64,000 nt of DNA, taken from Helicobacter pylori. Lineage in GTDB: Bacteria; Campylobacterota; Campylobacteria; Campylobacterales; Helicobacteraceae. The position numbers and the translations under genes are program-made. Below the pieces are notes generated by a model, which did not search any database, was not told the DNA's origin, and saw only the letters and a list, made by a program, of their open reading frames with translations. Below, one piece after another: positions 1-8,332 of this stretch; position 1 is the first letter of the stretch, and each line of letters begins with the position of its first letter. The stretch is taken from assembly GCF_001653475.1 (NCBI RefSeq), contig NZ_CP011487.1:992001-1056000 (forward strand). Direction: 5' to 3'.

Positions 1-858
1 CATTAAATTGGTCAATTCTTCTGCGGTTTGCAGGGTGAAAGACACTGAAGCGACTTGACAACTCTTTTTATAACCAGGGCATTCATAATGAGGTTTAGGA
101 GAAGCAAGAGGGCCACTAGGATCATTGTTACCGCTAGAAAATGGGTCTGTATTCTCATAAGTCATTTGAAGATTGGTCGTGATTTGACTGAGCTTTTCAA
201 ACAAACTCTGCGTGTTAGCGTCAGAAAAGGGGGTGGTAGTGGTTTGGAGTTGTTGGAGGCCATCAGAGTTGAATGGCGAATCGTTTGAAAAATGATTAAA
301 CAGGCTTGCAGGCAGAATGATTTGAGAATCTTTAGGGATAGTCTCTATCACGCCTAAATTGACTACCTTGCCTTGAGCGTCTGTAAAACTCAACTCAATA
401 TTATTTAAATTGTAGGGCAGAAAATTTTGTATCACAACCACGCTGTTATTGCCATAGCCTTCAAACTCGGCGTTTTGCTGATTGTATGCCATCACATACA
501 CAGGGTTTTGAGAATAAAAAGTTAAGCCGTTGCCGTTGATATTAGCCGCTGTGAATAACTCAGTCGCTTTTTCTAAAATGGTGCTTTGGAGTATGTAGTA
601 TCTCCCATAGACGCTTTGCGGGGTGGCTGTATCGCTTTTGTTTTGTTCTTTACTTTGCGGGTTGGTTAGGGGGTTTTTAGGGGTTTTTTGGGTGTTTTGA
701 GCTGTTGCTTCTTCTTTAGTTTGCGTGCCTTCTAATAACCCGGTTTCAAACCCGGCTTCTATAAAAAAGCCGTCTTTTTGGTGTTTTTGAAAGGCTTCTA
801 AAGGGTTGAACAAGCCGATTAAAGACAAACAAACCGTTTTACTAACGAATCTTAGCAT
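1..858 (-). CDS. homC: Hom-family outer membrane protein, N-terminal part (cut by window edge)
   Basis: The frame is open from an ATG at 858 to the window edge, giving about 286 residues of N-terminal sequence. It starts with a signal peptide (MLRFVSKTVCLSLIGLFNPLEA), and the mature protein begins near QKHQKDGFFIEAGFETG, the typical opening of H. pylori Hop/Hom beta-barrel proteins. AGGA lies 7 bases before this ATG; another ATG at 864 overlaps the same AGGA and is less likely. The segment is rich in Asn, Gln and Ser, as expected for a surface-exposed passenger region. The position next to dcd matches HP0373 (homC) in gene order, which I recall rather than verified. The C-terminal barrel lies outside the window, so an intact reading frame cannot be confirmed. 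Confidence 0.8.
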   Translation of the reverse strand, partial: MLRFVSKTVCLSLIGLFNPLEAFQKHQKDGFFIEAGFETGLLEGTQTKEEATAQNTQKTPKNPLTNPQSKEQNKSDTATPQSVYGRYYILQSTILEKATELFTAANINGNGLTFYSQNPVYVMAYNQQNAEFEGYGNNSVVVIQNFLPYNLNNIELSFTDAQGKVVNLGVIETIPKDSQIILPASLFNHFSNDSPFNSDGLQQLQTTTTPFSDANTQSLFEKLSQITTNLQMTYENTDPFSSGNNDPSGPLASPKPHYECPGYKKSCQVASVSFTLQTAEELTNLM

Positions 859-927
859 GGTCATTTCCTAAATGGTTGAGCGTTTTATTCTCAAAGAGTT
901 TGTAACCCAATAAAACTGAAATTTCGT

Positions 928-933
928 ATTATA
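928..933 (-). promoter_or_regulatory. Candidate -10 box for the Hom gene
   Basis: TATAAT on the minus strand about 70 bases upstream of the start at 858, inside a short AT-rich palindrome. No clear -35 is visible, which is normal in H. pylori. The same palindrome also gives TATAAT on the plus strand, but no gene follows there, so only the minus-strand reading has a job. Confidence 0.35.
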
Positions 934-1017
934 ATACATTTTTGAGAAGTTGCGGCATTGTTTATATTAATAAAATAAACAACGCTCAAAGGATAAACGC
1001 TTTTATCTTTCTTCAAA

Positions 1018-1584
1018 TCACTTTAAAATTTTAGGCAAAGTGATGCCCACTTGCCCTTGATACTTACCGCCTCTGTCTTTATAGCTTTGCTCACACACTT
1101 CATCGCCTTGTAAAAACACCACTTGTGCGATCCCCTCATTGGCATAGACTTTAGCCGGTAAATTAGTGGTGTTAGAAATTTCAATCGTGATATAGCCTTC
1201 AAATTCCGGCTCAAAAGGCGTGACATTCACAATAATCCCGCATCTAGCGTAAGTGCTTTTGCCTAAACAAATCGCTAAGGTGTCTTTAGGCATTCTAAAA
1301 TACTCTATCGTATGGGCTAGGGCGAACGCATTAGCGGGTAAGATAAAAAAACCCTCTTGGCTCGCATCAATTTTAGTCGCGTTGTTAGGGTCAAAGTTTT
1401 TAGGGTCAATTAAAGCGTTTTTGTTATCAAAGAGCATGAACTCACTCCCCACTCTAATATCATACCCATAACTGCTCAAACCATAGCTAATCACATTCTT
1501 ACCGACTTGCTTTTCGCAAAAAGGACTAATCATGCCATGCTCTAAACTCATTTTTTTAATCCAAGAATCCGCTTTTAATCCCAT
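1018..1584 (-). CDS. dcd: dCTP deaminase
   Basis: Deaminates dCTP to dUTP, supplying dUMP for thymidylate synthesis in the cytosol. The 188-residue product has the Dcd hallmarks: the GKSTYAR nucleotide-binding segment, the [15 protein letters not shown] core with the catalytic glutamate, and the GGKYQGQ tail that closes over the triphosphate. Homotrimeric trimeric-dUTPase fold by family. I chose ATG at 1584 (MGLKADSW); an in-frame GTG two codons upstream at 1590 sits 4 bases after AAAGG and is an alternative. It is transcribed divergently from accB and has an extended -10 just upstream. Nothing unusual in the coding sequence. Confidence 0.96.
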   Translation of the reverse strand: MGLKADSWIKKMSLEHGMISPFCEKQVGKNVISYGLSSYGYDIRVGSEFMLFDNKNALIDPKNFDPNNATKIDASQEGFFILPANAFALAHTIEYFRMPKDTLAICLGKSTYARCGIIVNVTPFEPEFEGYITIEISNTTNLPAKVYANEGIAQVVFLQGDEVCEQSYKDRGGKYQGQVGITLPKILK

Positions 1585-1621
1585 ACGCACAAAGCCTTTA
1601 AAGTTTGTTAATAATTATGTT

Positions 1622-1630
1622 ATTATAACA
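1622..1630 (-). promoter_or_regulatory. Extended -10 promoter of dcd
   Basis: Reads TGTTATAAT on the minus strand, a perfect TGnTATAAT extended -10. Predicted transcription start is near 1615, about 30 bases before the dcd start. The surrounding 1607-1637 is a dense AT palindrome (GTTATTATAAC at its centre). This resembles, but does not match, Fur or NikR operators, so no regulator is assigned. Confidence 0.6.
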
Positions 1631-1718
1631 ATAATTTTTTGCTAAAAACGCTTATGGTTAGTAAGATTATGCGTTTGTGGCATATTTTTAAAATAATATA
1701 TATAAGGAATAGATCGTT

Positions 1719-2192
1719 ATGAACCTTTCTGAAATTGAAGAGTTGATCAAAGAATTTAAAGCTTCTGATTTAGGGCATTTGAAATTAAAGCGTGAGCATT
1801 TTGAATTGGTTTTGGATAAAGAATCCGCTTATACGAAACATAAAAACGCATTAAGTCCCACCCATTCTCCAGCCCCCATTATGGTAGAAGCGAGCATGCC
1901 AAGTGTCCAAACTCCTGTGCCTATGGTATGCACCCCTATTGTGGATAAAAAAGAAGATTTCGTGCTTTCGCCTATGGTAGGCACTTTTTATCATGCGCCA
2001 TCACCTGGGGCTGAGCCTTATGTCAAAGCGGGCGATACGCTTAAAAAAGGGCAAATCGTGGGCATTGTAGAAGCGATGAAAATCATGAATGAAATTGAAG
2101 TGGAATACCCTTGCAAGGTGATTTCTGTTGAAGTGGGGGACGCTCAACCGGTAGAATACGGCACGAAACTCATCAAAGTTGAAAAGCTTTAA
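1719..2192 (+). CDS. accB: Biotin carboxyl carrier protein of acetyl-CoA carboxylase
   Basis: Carries the carboxyl group on biotin between biotin carboxylase and carboxyltransferase in the first step of fatty-acid synthesis. The 157-residue protein has a variable, Pro-rich linker (about residues 45-75) and a C-terminal biotinyl domain. The acceptor lysine is K121 in the EAMKIMNEI motif. AAGGA precedes the ATG by about 14 bases. Five bases separate its stop from accC, so the pair is cotranscribed. Biotinylation would be done by the BirA encoded at 54361-54999 in this window. Confidence 0.97.
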   Translation: MNLSEIEELIKEFKASDLGHLKLKREHFELVLDKESAYTKHKNALSPTHSPAPIMVEASMPSVQTPVPMVCTPIVDKKEDFVLSPMVGTFYHAPSPGAEPYVKAGDTLKKGQIVGIVEAMKIMNEIEVEYPCKVISVEVGDAQPVEYGTKLIKVEKL

Positions 2193-2197
2193 AATCC

Positions 2198-3565
2198 ATG
2201 AGTAAAGAAAATAAAAAGGTAGAAAAAAAAGAGCTTTCACGCATTTTGATCGCTAATAGAGGCGAGATCGCTTTAAGAGCGATCCAAACCATTCAAGAAA
2301 TGGGTAAAGAATCCATAGCCATTTATTCTATCGCTGATAAGGACGCCCACTATCTCAATACAGCTAACGCAAAAGTGTGTATAGGGGGGGCAAAATCCAG
2401 CGAGAGTTACTTGAATATCCCTGCGATCATTAGCGCGGCGGAATTGTTTGAAGCCGATGCGATTTTCCCTGGGTATGGGTTTTTGAGTGAAAACCAGAAT
2501 TTTGTAGAAATTTGCTCGCACCATTCTTTAGAATTTATTGGTCCGAGCGCGAAAGTCATGGCTTTAATGAGCGATAAATCCAAAGCCAAAAGCGTGATGA
2601 AAGAAGCCGGTATGCCTGTGATTGAGGGCAGTGATGGGTTGCTTAAAAGCTATCAAGAAGCTGAAGAAATCGCTGATAAAATCGGCTACCCTGTCATCAT
2701 TAAAGCAGCCGCTGGTGGGGGCGGGAGAGGAATGCGTGTCGTAGGGGATAAATCCAAGCTTAAAAACCTTTATTTAGCCGCAGAAACAGAAGCTTTGAGT
2801 GCGTTTGGCGATGGGAGCGTGTATTTAGAAAAATTCATCAACAAGCCTAAGCACATTGAAGTCCAAATTCTAGCCGATAAGCATGGCAATGTCATTCATG
2901 TGGGCGAAAGGGATTGTTCAGTGCAAAGACGCCAGCAAAAGCTCATTGAAGAAACTCCGGCAGTGGTTTTAGAAGAGAGCGTTCGTAAGCGTTTGCTAGA
3001 AACAGCAATCAAGGCCGCTAAATATATCGGCTATGTGGGGGCTGGGACTTTTGAATTTTTGCTCGATTCCAACATGAAAGATTTTTATTTCATGGAGATG
3101 AACACCCGTTTGCAAGTGGAACACACCGTTAGCGAAATGGTGAGCGGGTTAAACCTCATTGAATGGATGATTAAAATCGCTCAAGGCGAAGAATTGCCCA
3201 AGCAAGAAAGCTTTTCTCTCAAAGGGCATGCGATAGAATGCAGGATCACTGCAGAAGATCCTAAAAAATTCTACCCAAGCCCGGGTAAAATCACCGAATG
3301 GATCGCCCCTGGTGGGGTCAATGTGCGCCTTGATTCGCATGCGCATGCCCATTATGTCGTGCCTACACACTATGATTCTATGATTGGCAAGCTCATTGTG
3401 TGGGGTGAAAACAGAGAAAGAGCGATCGCTAAGATGAAAAGGGCTTTAAAGGAATTTAAAGTAGAAGGCATTAAAACGACCATTCCTTTCCACCTTGAAA
3501 TGCTTGAAAATGCGGATTTTAGGCAAGCAAAAATCCACACGAAGTATTTAGAAGAAAATTTTTAA
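2198..3565 (+). CDS. accC: Biotin carboxylase subunit of acetyl-CoA carboxylase
   Basis: ATP-dependent carboxylation of biotin on AccB. The 455 residues match the usual length of about 450. Domains in order: biotin-carboxylase N domain (ILIANRGEIALRAI at about 17-30), ATP-grasp domain with the Gly-rich loop AAGGGGRGMRVV (about residues 170-181) and the catalytic EMNTRLQVEH motif (about 293-302), then the C-terminal biotin-carboxylase domain. It directly follows accB with a 5-base gap. The two carboxyltransferase subunits are not in this window, as is usual for Epsilonproteobacteria. Confidence 0.97.
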   Translation: MSKENKKVEKKELSRILIANRGEIALRAIQTIQEMGKESIAIYSIADKDAHYLNTANAKVCIGGAKSSESYLNIPAIISAAELFEADAIFPGYGFLSENQNFVEICSHHSLEFIGPSAKVMALMSDKSKAKSVMKEAGMPVIEGSDGLLKSYQEAEEIADKIGYPVIIKAAAGGGGRGMRVVGDKSKLKNLYLAAETEALSAFGDGSVYLEKFINKPKHIEVQILADKHGNVIHVGERDCSVQRRQQKLIEETPAVVLEESVRKRLLETAIKAAKYIGYVGAGTFEFLLDSNMKDFYFMEMNTRLQVEHTVSEMVSGLNLIEWMIKIAQGEELPKQESFSLKGHAIECRITAEDPKKFYPSPGKITEWIAPGGVNVRLDSHAHAHYVVPTHYDSMIGKLIVWGENRERAIAKMKRALKEFKVEGIKTTIPFHLEMLENADFRQAKIHTKYLEENF

Positions 3566-3656
3566 GTTTTAAGGATTTTCTTAAGCATTATTTAAGGATT
3601 TTAAACGATCAAAAAAATCAGCGTTAAATTTTATGATTTTATAGTAAAGTTTTTTC

Positions 3657-4619
3657 ATGCAAACCTTATTTAAAGAAGTTACCCCTAAATGCTATGTCAA
3701 TGGCAATGAGATGAAAGAAAATTCTAGCAATGTTCTAGATCAGTATTTCACTAAGCCTAGTGTGGCTTTAAAATGCTTTCAAAAAGCTTATGAAGTTATT
3801 AAAAAATACGAAAATCTAGATAGCTTTATTTTTCTAGAGCCAAGTGCAGGCGATGGGGTGTTTTATGACTTGTTTCCTAAAAATAGACGCATTGGTATAG
3901 ACATTGAACCCAAAAGAGATGAATTTATTCAATGCGATTTTTTAAATTATAAATTGCCTACGCATCAAAAAGTGATTTGCTTGGGCAACCCTCCTTTTGG
4001 GCATCGTGGGGTTATGGCGTTAGAATTTATCAACCATGCTAGAAATTGTGATTTTGTGTGTTTTATCCTGCCCATGTTCTTTGAAAGTCAAGGAAAAGGC
4101 TCCATTAAGTATCGTGTGAAAGGTTTAAATCTGCTTTATAGCGAACGCTTAGAAAAAAATGCGTTTATAGATTTTAAAAATAAAGAAGTGGATGTGCATT
4201 GCGTGTTTCAAATTTGGAGCAAAAAGTATCAAAACAAAAAAAGTGAATTTTCTTGGTATAAGAATCGCCATAAAGAACCCTTTGGCGAGTATATCAAGGT
4301 TTTCACGGTTTCATTAGCTAAAAATAGAGAATGCGGTAAAGAGTGGATTTTTAATCAAAAAGCGTCTTTTTACCTTTCATCAACTTTTTATAAAAACACA
4401 CAAATTGTAGAGAACTTTGAGGAAGTTAAATATAAATCTGGTATCGCTGTGGTATTTACTAGCACTGACAAGGCTTTAAACACTAAATTAAAAAAACTAT
4501 TCAAAGAGATTGATTGGACGAAATACGCAAGTTTAGCGACTAATTCTTGCTATCATTTAGGAAAAAGTCATATTTTTCAAGCCTTATATGATCATTTGGG
4601 TAGTTTAAAGGATGATTGA
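3657..4619 (+). CDS. Type II N6-adenine DNA methyltransferase of a restriction-modification pair
   Basis: Motifs appear in gamma-type order: Q-Y-F-T-K-P near residues 30-34 (motif X), EPSAGDG at 61-67 (SAM binding, motif I) and NPPF at 111-114 (catalytic motif IV). The remaining roughly 200 residues are the probable target-recognition part. The 320-residue frame is intact. The stop overlaps the ATG of the next gene, a predicted nuclease, so the pair forms one operon. The first ATG at 3657 is only 12 bases past a TATAGT box with no ribosome site; M19 at 3711 may be the true start. Base use looks richer in A/T than the flanking accC. Target sequence unknown. By position it corresponds to HP0369/HP0368 of 26695. 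Confidence 0.85.
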   Translation: MQTLFKEVTPKCYVNGNEMKENSSNVLDQYFTKPSVALKCFQKAYEVIKKYENLDSFIFLEPSAGDGVFYDLFPKNRRIGIDIEPKRDEFIQCDFLNYKLPTHQKVICLGNPPFGHRGVMALEFINHARNCDFVCFILPMFFESQGKGSIKYRVKGLNLLYSERLEKNAFIDFKNKEVDVHCVFQIWSKKYQNKKSEFSWYKNRHKEPFGEYIKVFTVSLAKNRECGKEWIFNQKASFYLSSTFYKNTQIVENFEEVKYKSGIAVVFTSTDKALNTKLKKLFKEIDWTKYASLATNSCYHLGKSHIFQALYDHLGSLKDD

Positions 4620-5167
4620 TGGACTTAGAGCAAACTTTTTTAAAAATTATTGAAAAAAAACATAAAGAACTGAATTTAGGACAAGGTTACAACGCTATTT
4701 TTTCAAAAATTAGAGATTTTGAAGCCAACGCTATAGGGCAGATTGGTGAAGAGTTTTTAAAAAGTGTGCTTAACGCTATAGATGAAGTAATCAATGATGG
4801 CATTATTCATGATGAATACGATATTATGACAAAAAGCGGTGTATCCTTTGAAGTTAAAACAGCACGAAAAGGCAGAACTAACAACACTTTTCAGTTCAAT
4901 GGTATAAACCCACGATACAACTATGATTTTTTGATTTGCTTAGGAGTGTGCGAAGACAAATTGCTTTATAGAATTTTTAAAAAGAATGAAATCAATTACA
5001 TTCATAAAGAAAGAAAATACTTTATGAAACAAAATGAGTTTAAAAAACAATTGGTTCCAATGAATCCTGATAATCAAGTCAATTATAAGCTCACTCTCAA
5101 TATTAAAGAATTGAAAGAAATTACAAATCTCATCAAAGAGTTAGAAAGGGTTTTAGGGTTAGATTAA
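4619..5167 (+). CDS. Predicted type II restriction endonuclease (PD-(D/E)XK fold)
   Basis: The 182-residue protein starts at ATG 4619, overlapping the methyltransferase stop by one base, with AAGGA 6 bases upstream; an in-frame TTG one codon earlier is less likely. A PD-(D/E)XK-like core is visible: QIGEEF at 41-46, D65/D68 in HDEYDIM, then E78-V-K80 in SFEVKTARKG, followed by a strand pattern ending YDFLICLGV. The partner methyltransferase makes a restriction role the best reading. I do not recognise a named enzyme and infer the function from motif plus operon. The frame is intact, with no homopolymer tract that would suggest switching. Confidence 0.72.
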   Translation: MDLEQTFLKIIEKKHKELNLGQGYNAIFSKIRDFEANAIGQIGEEFLKSVLNAIDEVINDGIIHDEYDIMTKSGVSFEVKTARKGRTNNTFQFNGINPRYNYDFLICLGVCEDKLLYRIFKKNEINYIHKERKYFMKQNEFKKQLVPMNPDNQVNYKLTLNIKELKEITNLIKELERVLGLD

Positions 5168-5203
5168 TATTTTTAGATAGAATTGAGTGGATCAAAATGT
5201 TTT

Positions 5204-5220
5204 TAGGAATAGAGTTTGCT
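5204..5220 (+). promoter_or_regulatory. Sigma-54-like promoter upstream of the pseC operon
   Basis: GG at 5206-5207 and GC at 5218-5219 are exactly 10 bases apart, in the context AGGAAT-N5-TTGCTT. This matches the -24/-12 element of RpoN promoters, though the usual T before GG is an A here. It lies about 36 bases before the start at 5256. The same window has a stronger example in front of the flgN-like gene. Inference only; a weak match can occur by chance. Confidence 0.45.
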
Positions 5221-5255
5221 TATCTTTAAGAAAATCCAATGAAGTGGAGGATAAG

Positions 5256-5855
5256 ATGTCTAAGATTTCAAATAATTATAACCCGTCTTTGATGGTGAGA
5301 GATTACCACACCCAAAAGGTTAGTTCGCACGCAAGAAAAGAAGAAAATAAGGAAATTCAAAATCTTTCAGAGAGTGATGAAAAAATCAAATTAGCCAAAC
5401 AAGCTAAGCAGGATAACATAGCTATAGGGAATTTAGAAAGCCGTCTTAAAAGCTTAAAGGGCATGGATAAAGACGCTAAGGAATTGGTAGGGATTTCTAA
5501 AGCTTACGCTCATAATAATGAAAAAGATCGAAGCGATTTTGAGCATTTCAAAAGCCGTTTGGATAAAGCGATTGATTCTTTCAATCAACAATCAGGCAAT
5601 GATGGTTTGAAACTCCCTAGCAATATTGGCATTGACGACACGAAGGCTTTGGAAAAATTTTCAAAATCATTAGAAAGTGAGAAAGAAAACATTCAAAACT
5701 CTTTGCACCAGTGGAAAAAACAGCTCGCTGAAACGAATCATTTAAACAAGGAATACAACACCTTAGATAAAACAAGACTGAACGCTCAAAAATTCCAAGA
5801 TGTCCATGACACAAGCAAGATCACCCCATCTCGCTTGCAAGACTTGCTCGCTTGA
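5256..5855 (+). CDS. Uncharacterised coiled-coil protein upstream of pseC (HP0367 type)
   Basis: The 199-residue, highly charged, Lys/Glu-rich protein has no signal peptide, membrane segment or recognisable catalytic motif. Helical heptad-like stretches cover about residues 35-75 and 130-185. The start at ATG 5256 has GGAGG 7 bases upstream; an in-frame ATG at 5187 would run through the sigma-54-like promoter and is rejected. The TGA stop overlaps the TTG start of pseC (TTGA), so translation is coupled. The operon with a flagellin-glycan enzyme suggests a role in flagellar assembly, but the sequence alone gives no function. Confidence 0.75.
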   Translation: MSKISNNYNPSLMVRDYHTQKVSSHARKEENKEIQNLSESDEKIKLAKQAKQDNIAIGNLESRLKSLKGMDKDAKELVGISKAYAHNNEKDRSDFEHFKSRLDKAIDSFNQQSGNDGLKLPSNIGIDDTKALEKFSKSLESEKENIQNSLHQWKKQLAETNHLNKEYNTLDKTRLNAQKFQDVHDTSKITPSRLQDLLA

Positions 5856-6979
5856 AAGAGTTTGCTTATAGCGAGCCTTGTTTAGATGAAGAAGATAAAA
5901 AGGCTGTTTTAGAGGTTTTAAATTCCAAACAGCTCACGCAAGGCAAACGCTCTCTTTTATTTGAAGAGGCTTTGTGCGAGTTTTTGGGCGTTAAGCATGT
6001 GTTAGTGTTTAACAGCGCAACTTCAGCCCTTTTAACGCTCTATAGGAATTTTAGCGGTTTTAACGCTGATTGTAATGAAATAATCACCACCCCTATAAGC
6101 TTTGTAGCGACGGCTAACATGCTCTTAGAAAGTGGTTACAAACCCGTATTTGCTGAAATTAAAAACGATGGCAATATAGATGAATTAGCCCTAGAAAAGC
6201 TCATTAACGAAAAAACCAAAGCCATAATGAGCGTGGATTATGCCGGTAAAAGCGTGGAAGCAGAAAGCATTCAAAAGCTTTGCAAAAAGCATTCTTTGAG
6301 TTTTCTTTCTGACAGCTCGCATGCTCTAGGAAGCGAATATCAAAACAAAAAAGTAGGAGGCTTTGCGTTAGCGAGCGTGTTTAGTTTCCATGCCATTAAA
6401 CCTATCACTACGGCTGAAGGGGGAGCGGTCGTTACTAACGATAGCGAATTGTATGAAAAAATGAAATTGTTTCGCTCTCATGGCATGCTCAAAAAAGATT
6501 TTTTTGAAGGTGAAGTCAAAAGCATAGGGCATAACTTCCGTTTGAATGAAATCCAAAGTGCTTTGGGTTTGAGCCAGCTTAAAAAAGCCCCCCTTTTAAT
6601 GCAAAAAAGAGAAGAAGCCGCTCTAACCTATGACAGGATTTTTAAAGATAACCCTTATTTCACCCCTTTACACCCCTTGTTAAAACATAAAAGCTCTAAC
6701 CACCTTTATCCTATTTTAATGCACCAAAAATTTTTTACATGCAAAAAACTGATTTTAGAAAATTTGCACAAGCTTGGCATTTTAGCCCAAGTGCATTACA
6801 AGCCCATTTACCAATACCAATTGTATCAACAGCTCTTTAAAATAGCCTCATTAAAAAGCGCGGAGGATTTTTATCGCGCTGAAATTTCCTTACCTTGTCA
6901 TGCGAATTTAAATTTAAAGAGCGTTCAAAACATCGCTCATGGCGTTTTAAAAACTTTTGAGAGATTTAAGATAAAATAA
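5852..6979 (+). CDS. pseC: PLP-dependent aminotransferase PseC (pseudaminic acid synthesis)
   Basis: Transfers an amino group from glutamate to C4 of the UDP-4-keto-6-deoxy-L-altrose-type sugar, the second step of pseudaminic acid synthesis. The glycan modifies flagellins and is needed for motility. The 375 residues match the characterised H. pylori enzyme in length. The PLP lysine is K183 in SFHAIKPITTAEGG, with SDSSHALGSEY before it and HNFRLNEIQSALG after it, as in the DegT/DnrJ/EryC1 family. It starts at TTG 5852, overlapping the previous stop by 4 bases. Older annotations call it a spore-coat polysaccharide protein. Confidence 0.95.
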   Translation: MKEFAYSEPCLDEEDKKAVLEVLNSKQLTQGKRSLLFEEALCEFLGVKHVLVFNSATSALLTLYRNFSGFNADCNEIITTPISFVATANMLLESGYKPVFAEIKNDGNIDELALEKLINEKTKAIMSVDYAGKSVEAESIQKLCKKHSLSFLSDSSHALGSEYQNKKVGGFALASVFSFHAIKPITTAEGGAVVTNDSELYEKMKLFRSHGMLKKDFFEGEVKSIGHNFRLNEIQSALGLSQLKKAPLLMQKREEAALTYDRIFKDNPYFTPLHPLLKHKSSNHLYPILMHQKFFTCKKLILENLHKLGILAQVHYKPIYQYQLYQQLFKIASLKSAEDFYRAEISLPCHANLNLKSVQNIAHGVLKTFERFKIK

Positions 6980-7015
6980 GTTTCATTTAGGGCTTCAAAT
7001 TTTAATCATTAAGAA

Positions 7016-7100
7016 TGGTGCGGAAGAAAGGAATCGAACCTTCATGCCTTGCGGCGCTAGATCCTAAGTCTAGTGCGTCTACCAATTTCGCCACTTCCGC
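7016..7100 (-). tRNA. tRNA-Leu (anticodon UAG)
   Basis: The minus strand folds as a class II tRNA. Acceptor GCGGAAG (7094-7100) pairs with CTTCCGC (7020-7026), CTAGA/TCTAG forms the anticodon stem, and the loop CTTAGGA gives anticodon TAG. A variable arm (CGCCGCAAGGCA) and a TTCGATT T-loop follow. The discriminator A and encoded CCA run to 7016. It reads CUN leucine codons. Confidence 0.95.
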
Positions 7101-7297
7101 ACACCGCACGCAATCGCATGCATAAGAAGTAGAAAATAAAGAAGCAGTATTTTAGCTTTTTAATCCTTTAAAAATACTGAAAATTTGGAGTTTTTTACAA
7201 TTTGGAGTTTTTTCTGGCTTTAGGGAGTTTTAAATTCTTTTAAGGTATTCTAACGAGACTATATTATTAGATAGTTTTAAGGAAATTAAGGAACAAA
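7101..7297. other. Intergenic region between tRNA-Leu and nrdB with a short tandem duplication
   Basis: Holds divergent promoters. AATTTGGAGTTTTTT occurs twice, at 7182-7196 and 7199-7213, with a 17-base period. For nrdB, TATATT at 7260-7265 is a possible -10, placing the start of transcription about 26 bases before the ATG, with AAGGA repeated in the leader. No reading frame of note. Confidence 0.5.
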
Positions 7298-8323
7298 ATG
7301 GAAGTTTCACGCAAGAAAATTTACAACCCCAATTCTACAGAAAGTGTGAATGAAAGAAAGATTTTTGGGGGCAATCCTACAAGCATGTTTGATCTGAATA
7401 AAATCAAGTACCAATGGGCGGATCATTTGTGGAAAACGATGCTCGCCAACACCTGGTTTGCTGAAGAAGTGAGCATGAATGATGACAAAAGAGATTATTT
7501 GAAATTAAGCGCAGAAGAAAAGATCGGCTATGACAGAGCTTTAGCGCAACTCATTTTTATGGATAGCTTGCAAACCAATAATTTAATTGATAATGTCAAT
7601 CCCTTTATCACCAGTCCCGAAATCAATTTGTGTTTGGTGCGTCAAGCTTATGAAGAAGCCTTACACAGCCATGCGTATGCGGTGATGGTGGAAAGCATAA
7701 GTGCGAATACTGAAGAAATTTATGACATGTGGCGTAACGATATGCAATTAAAAAGCAAGAACGATTATATCGCGCAAGTGTATATGGAATTAGCCAAAAA
7801 CCCTACAGAAGAAAACATTCTCAAAGCACTTTTTGCTAACCAAATTTTAGAGGGGATTTATTTTTATAGCGGGTTTAGCTATTTTTACACTTTGGCTAGG
7901 AGCGGTAAAATGCTAGGATCAGCGCAAATGATTCGTTTTATCCAAAGAGATGAGGTAACGCATTTGATTTTATTCCAAAACATGATCAACGCTTTAAGGA
8001 ATGAAAGAGCGGATCTATTCACGCCGCAATTGATTAATGAAGTCATAGAAATGTTTAAAAAAGCGGTAGAAATTGAAGCTTCATGGGGGGATTATATCAC
8101 GCAAGGCAAGATTTTAGGACTCACTTCAAGCTTGATTGAGCAATACATCCAGTTTTTAGCGGATAGCCGTTTGAGTAAGGTGGGTATCGCTAAAGTTTAT
8201 GGCGTCCAACACCCCATTAAATGGGTAGAGAGCTTTTCAAGTTTCAATGAGCAGCGCTCTAACTTCTTTGAAGCTAGGGTGAGTAATTACGCTAAAGGGA
8301 GCGTGAGTTTTGATGATTTTTAA
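7298..8323 (+). CDS. nrdB: Ribonucleoside-diphosphate reductase, small (R2, beta) subunit
   Basis: Houses the di-iron centre and tyrosyl radical that drive reduction of ribonucleotides to deoxyribonucleotides by the NrdA partner, which is not in this window. In the 341-residue sequence, EEALHSHAY supplies iron ligands E and H and, seven residues after the E, the radical tyrosine. A second cluster, FIQRDEVTH, supplies E and H ligands of the second half-site. The C-terminal tail ends in acidic/aromatic residues (SFDDF), as expected for docking onto R1. ATG at 7298 follows AAGGAAC. Class I by these ligands. Confidence 0.96.
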   Translation: MEVSRKKIYNPNSTESVNERKIFGGNPTSMFDLNKIKYQWADHLWKTMLANTWFAEEVSMNDDKRDYLKLSAEEKIGYDRALAQLIFMDSLQTNNLIDNVNPFITSPEINLCLVRQAYEEALHSHAYAVMVESISANTEEIYDMWRNDMQLKSKNDYIAQVYMELAKNPTEENILKALFANQILEGIYFYSGFSYFYTLARSGKMLGSAQMIRFIQRDEVTHLILFQNMINALRNERADLFTPQLINEVIEMFKKAVEIEASWGDYITQGKILGLTSSLIEQYIQFLADSRLSKVGIAKVYGVQHPIKWVESFSSFNEQRSNFFEARVSNYAKGSVSFDDF

Positions 8324-8332
8324 GGGGCTTGT

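Noticed and set aside
1607-1637. AT-rich palindrome resembling a Fur or NikR operator between dcd and accB
   Set aside because: It does not match the spacing of either consensus and is explained by the TATAAT of dcd within AT-rich DNA.
7182-7213. Two copies of AATTTGGAGTTTTTT as a possible repeat array or CRISPR seed
   Set aside because: Only two copies with a 2-base gap and no spacers; a simple local duplication in an intergenic leader.
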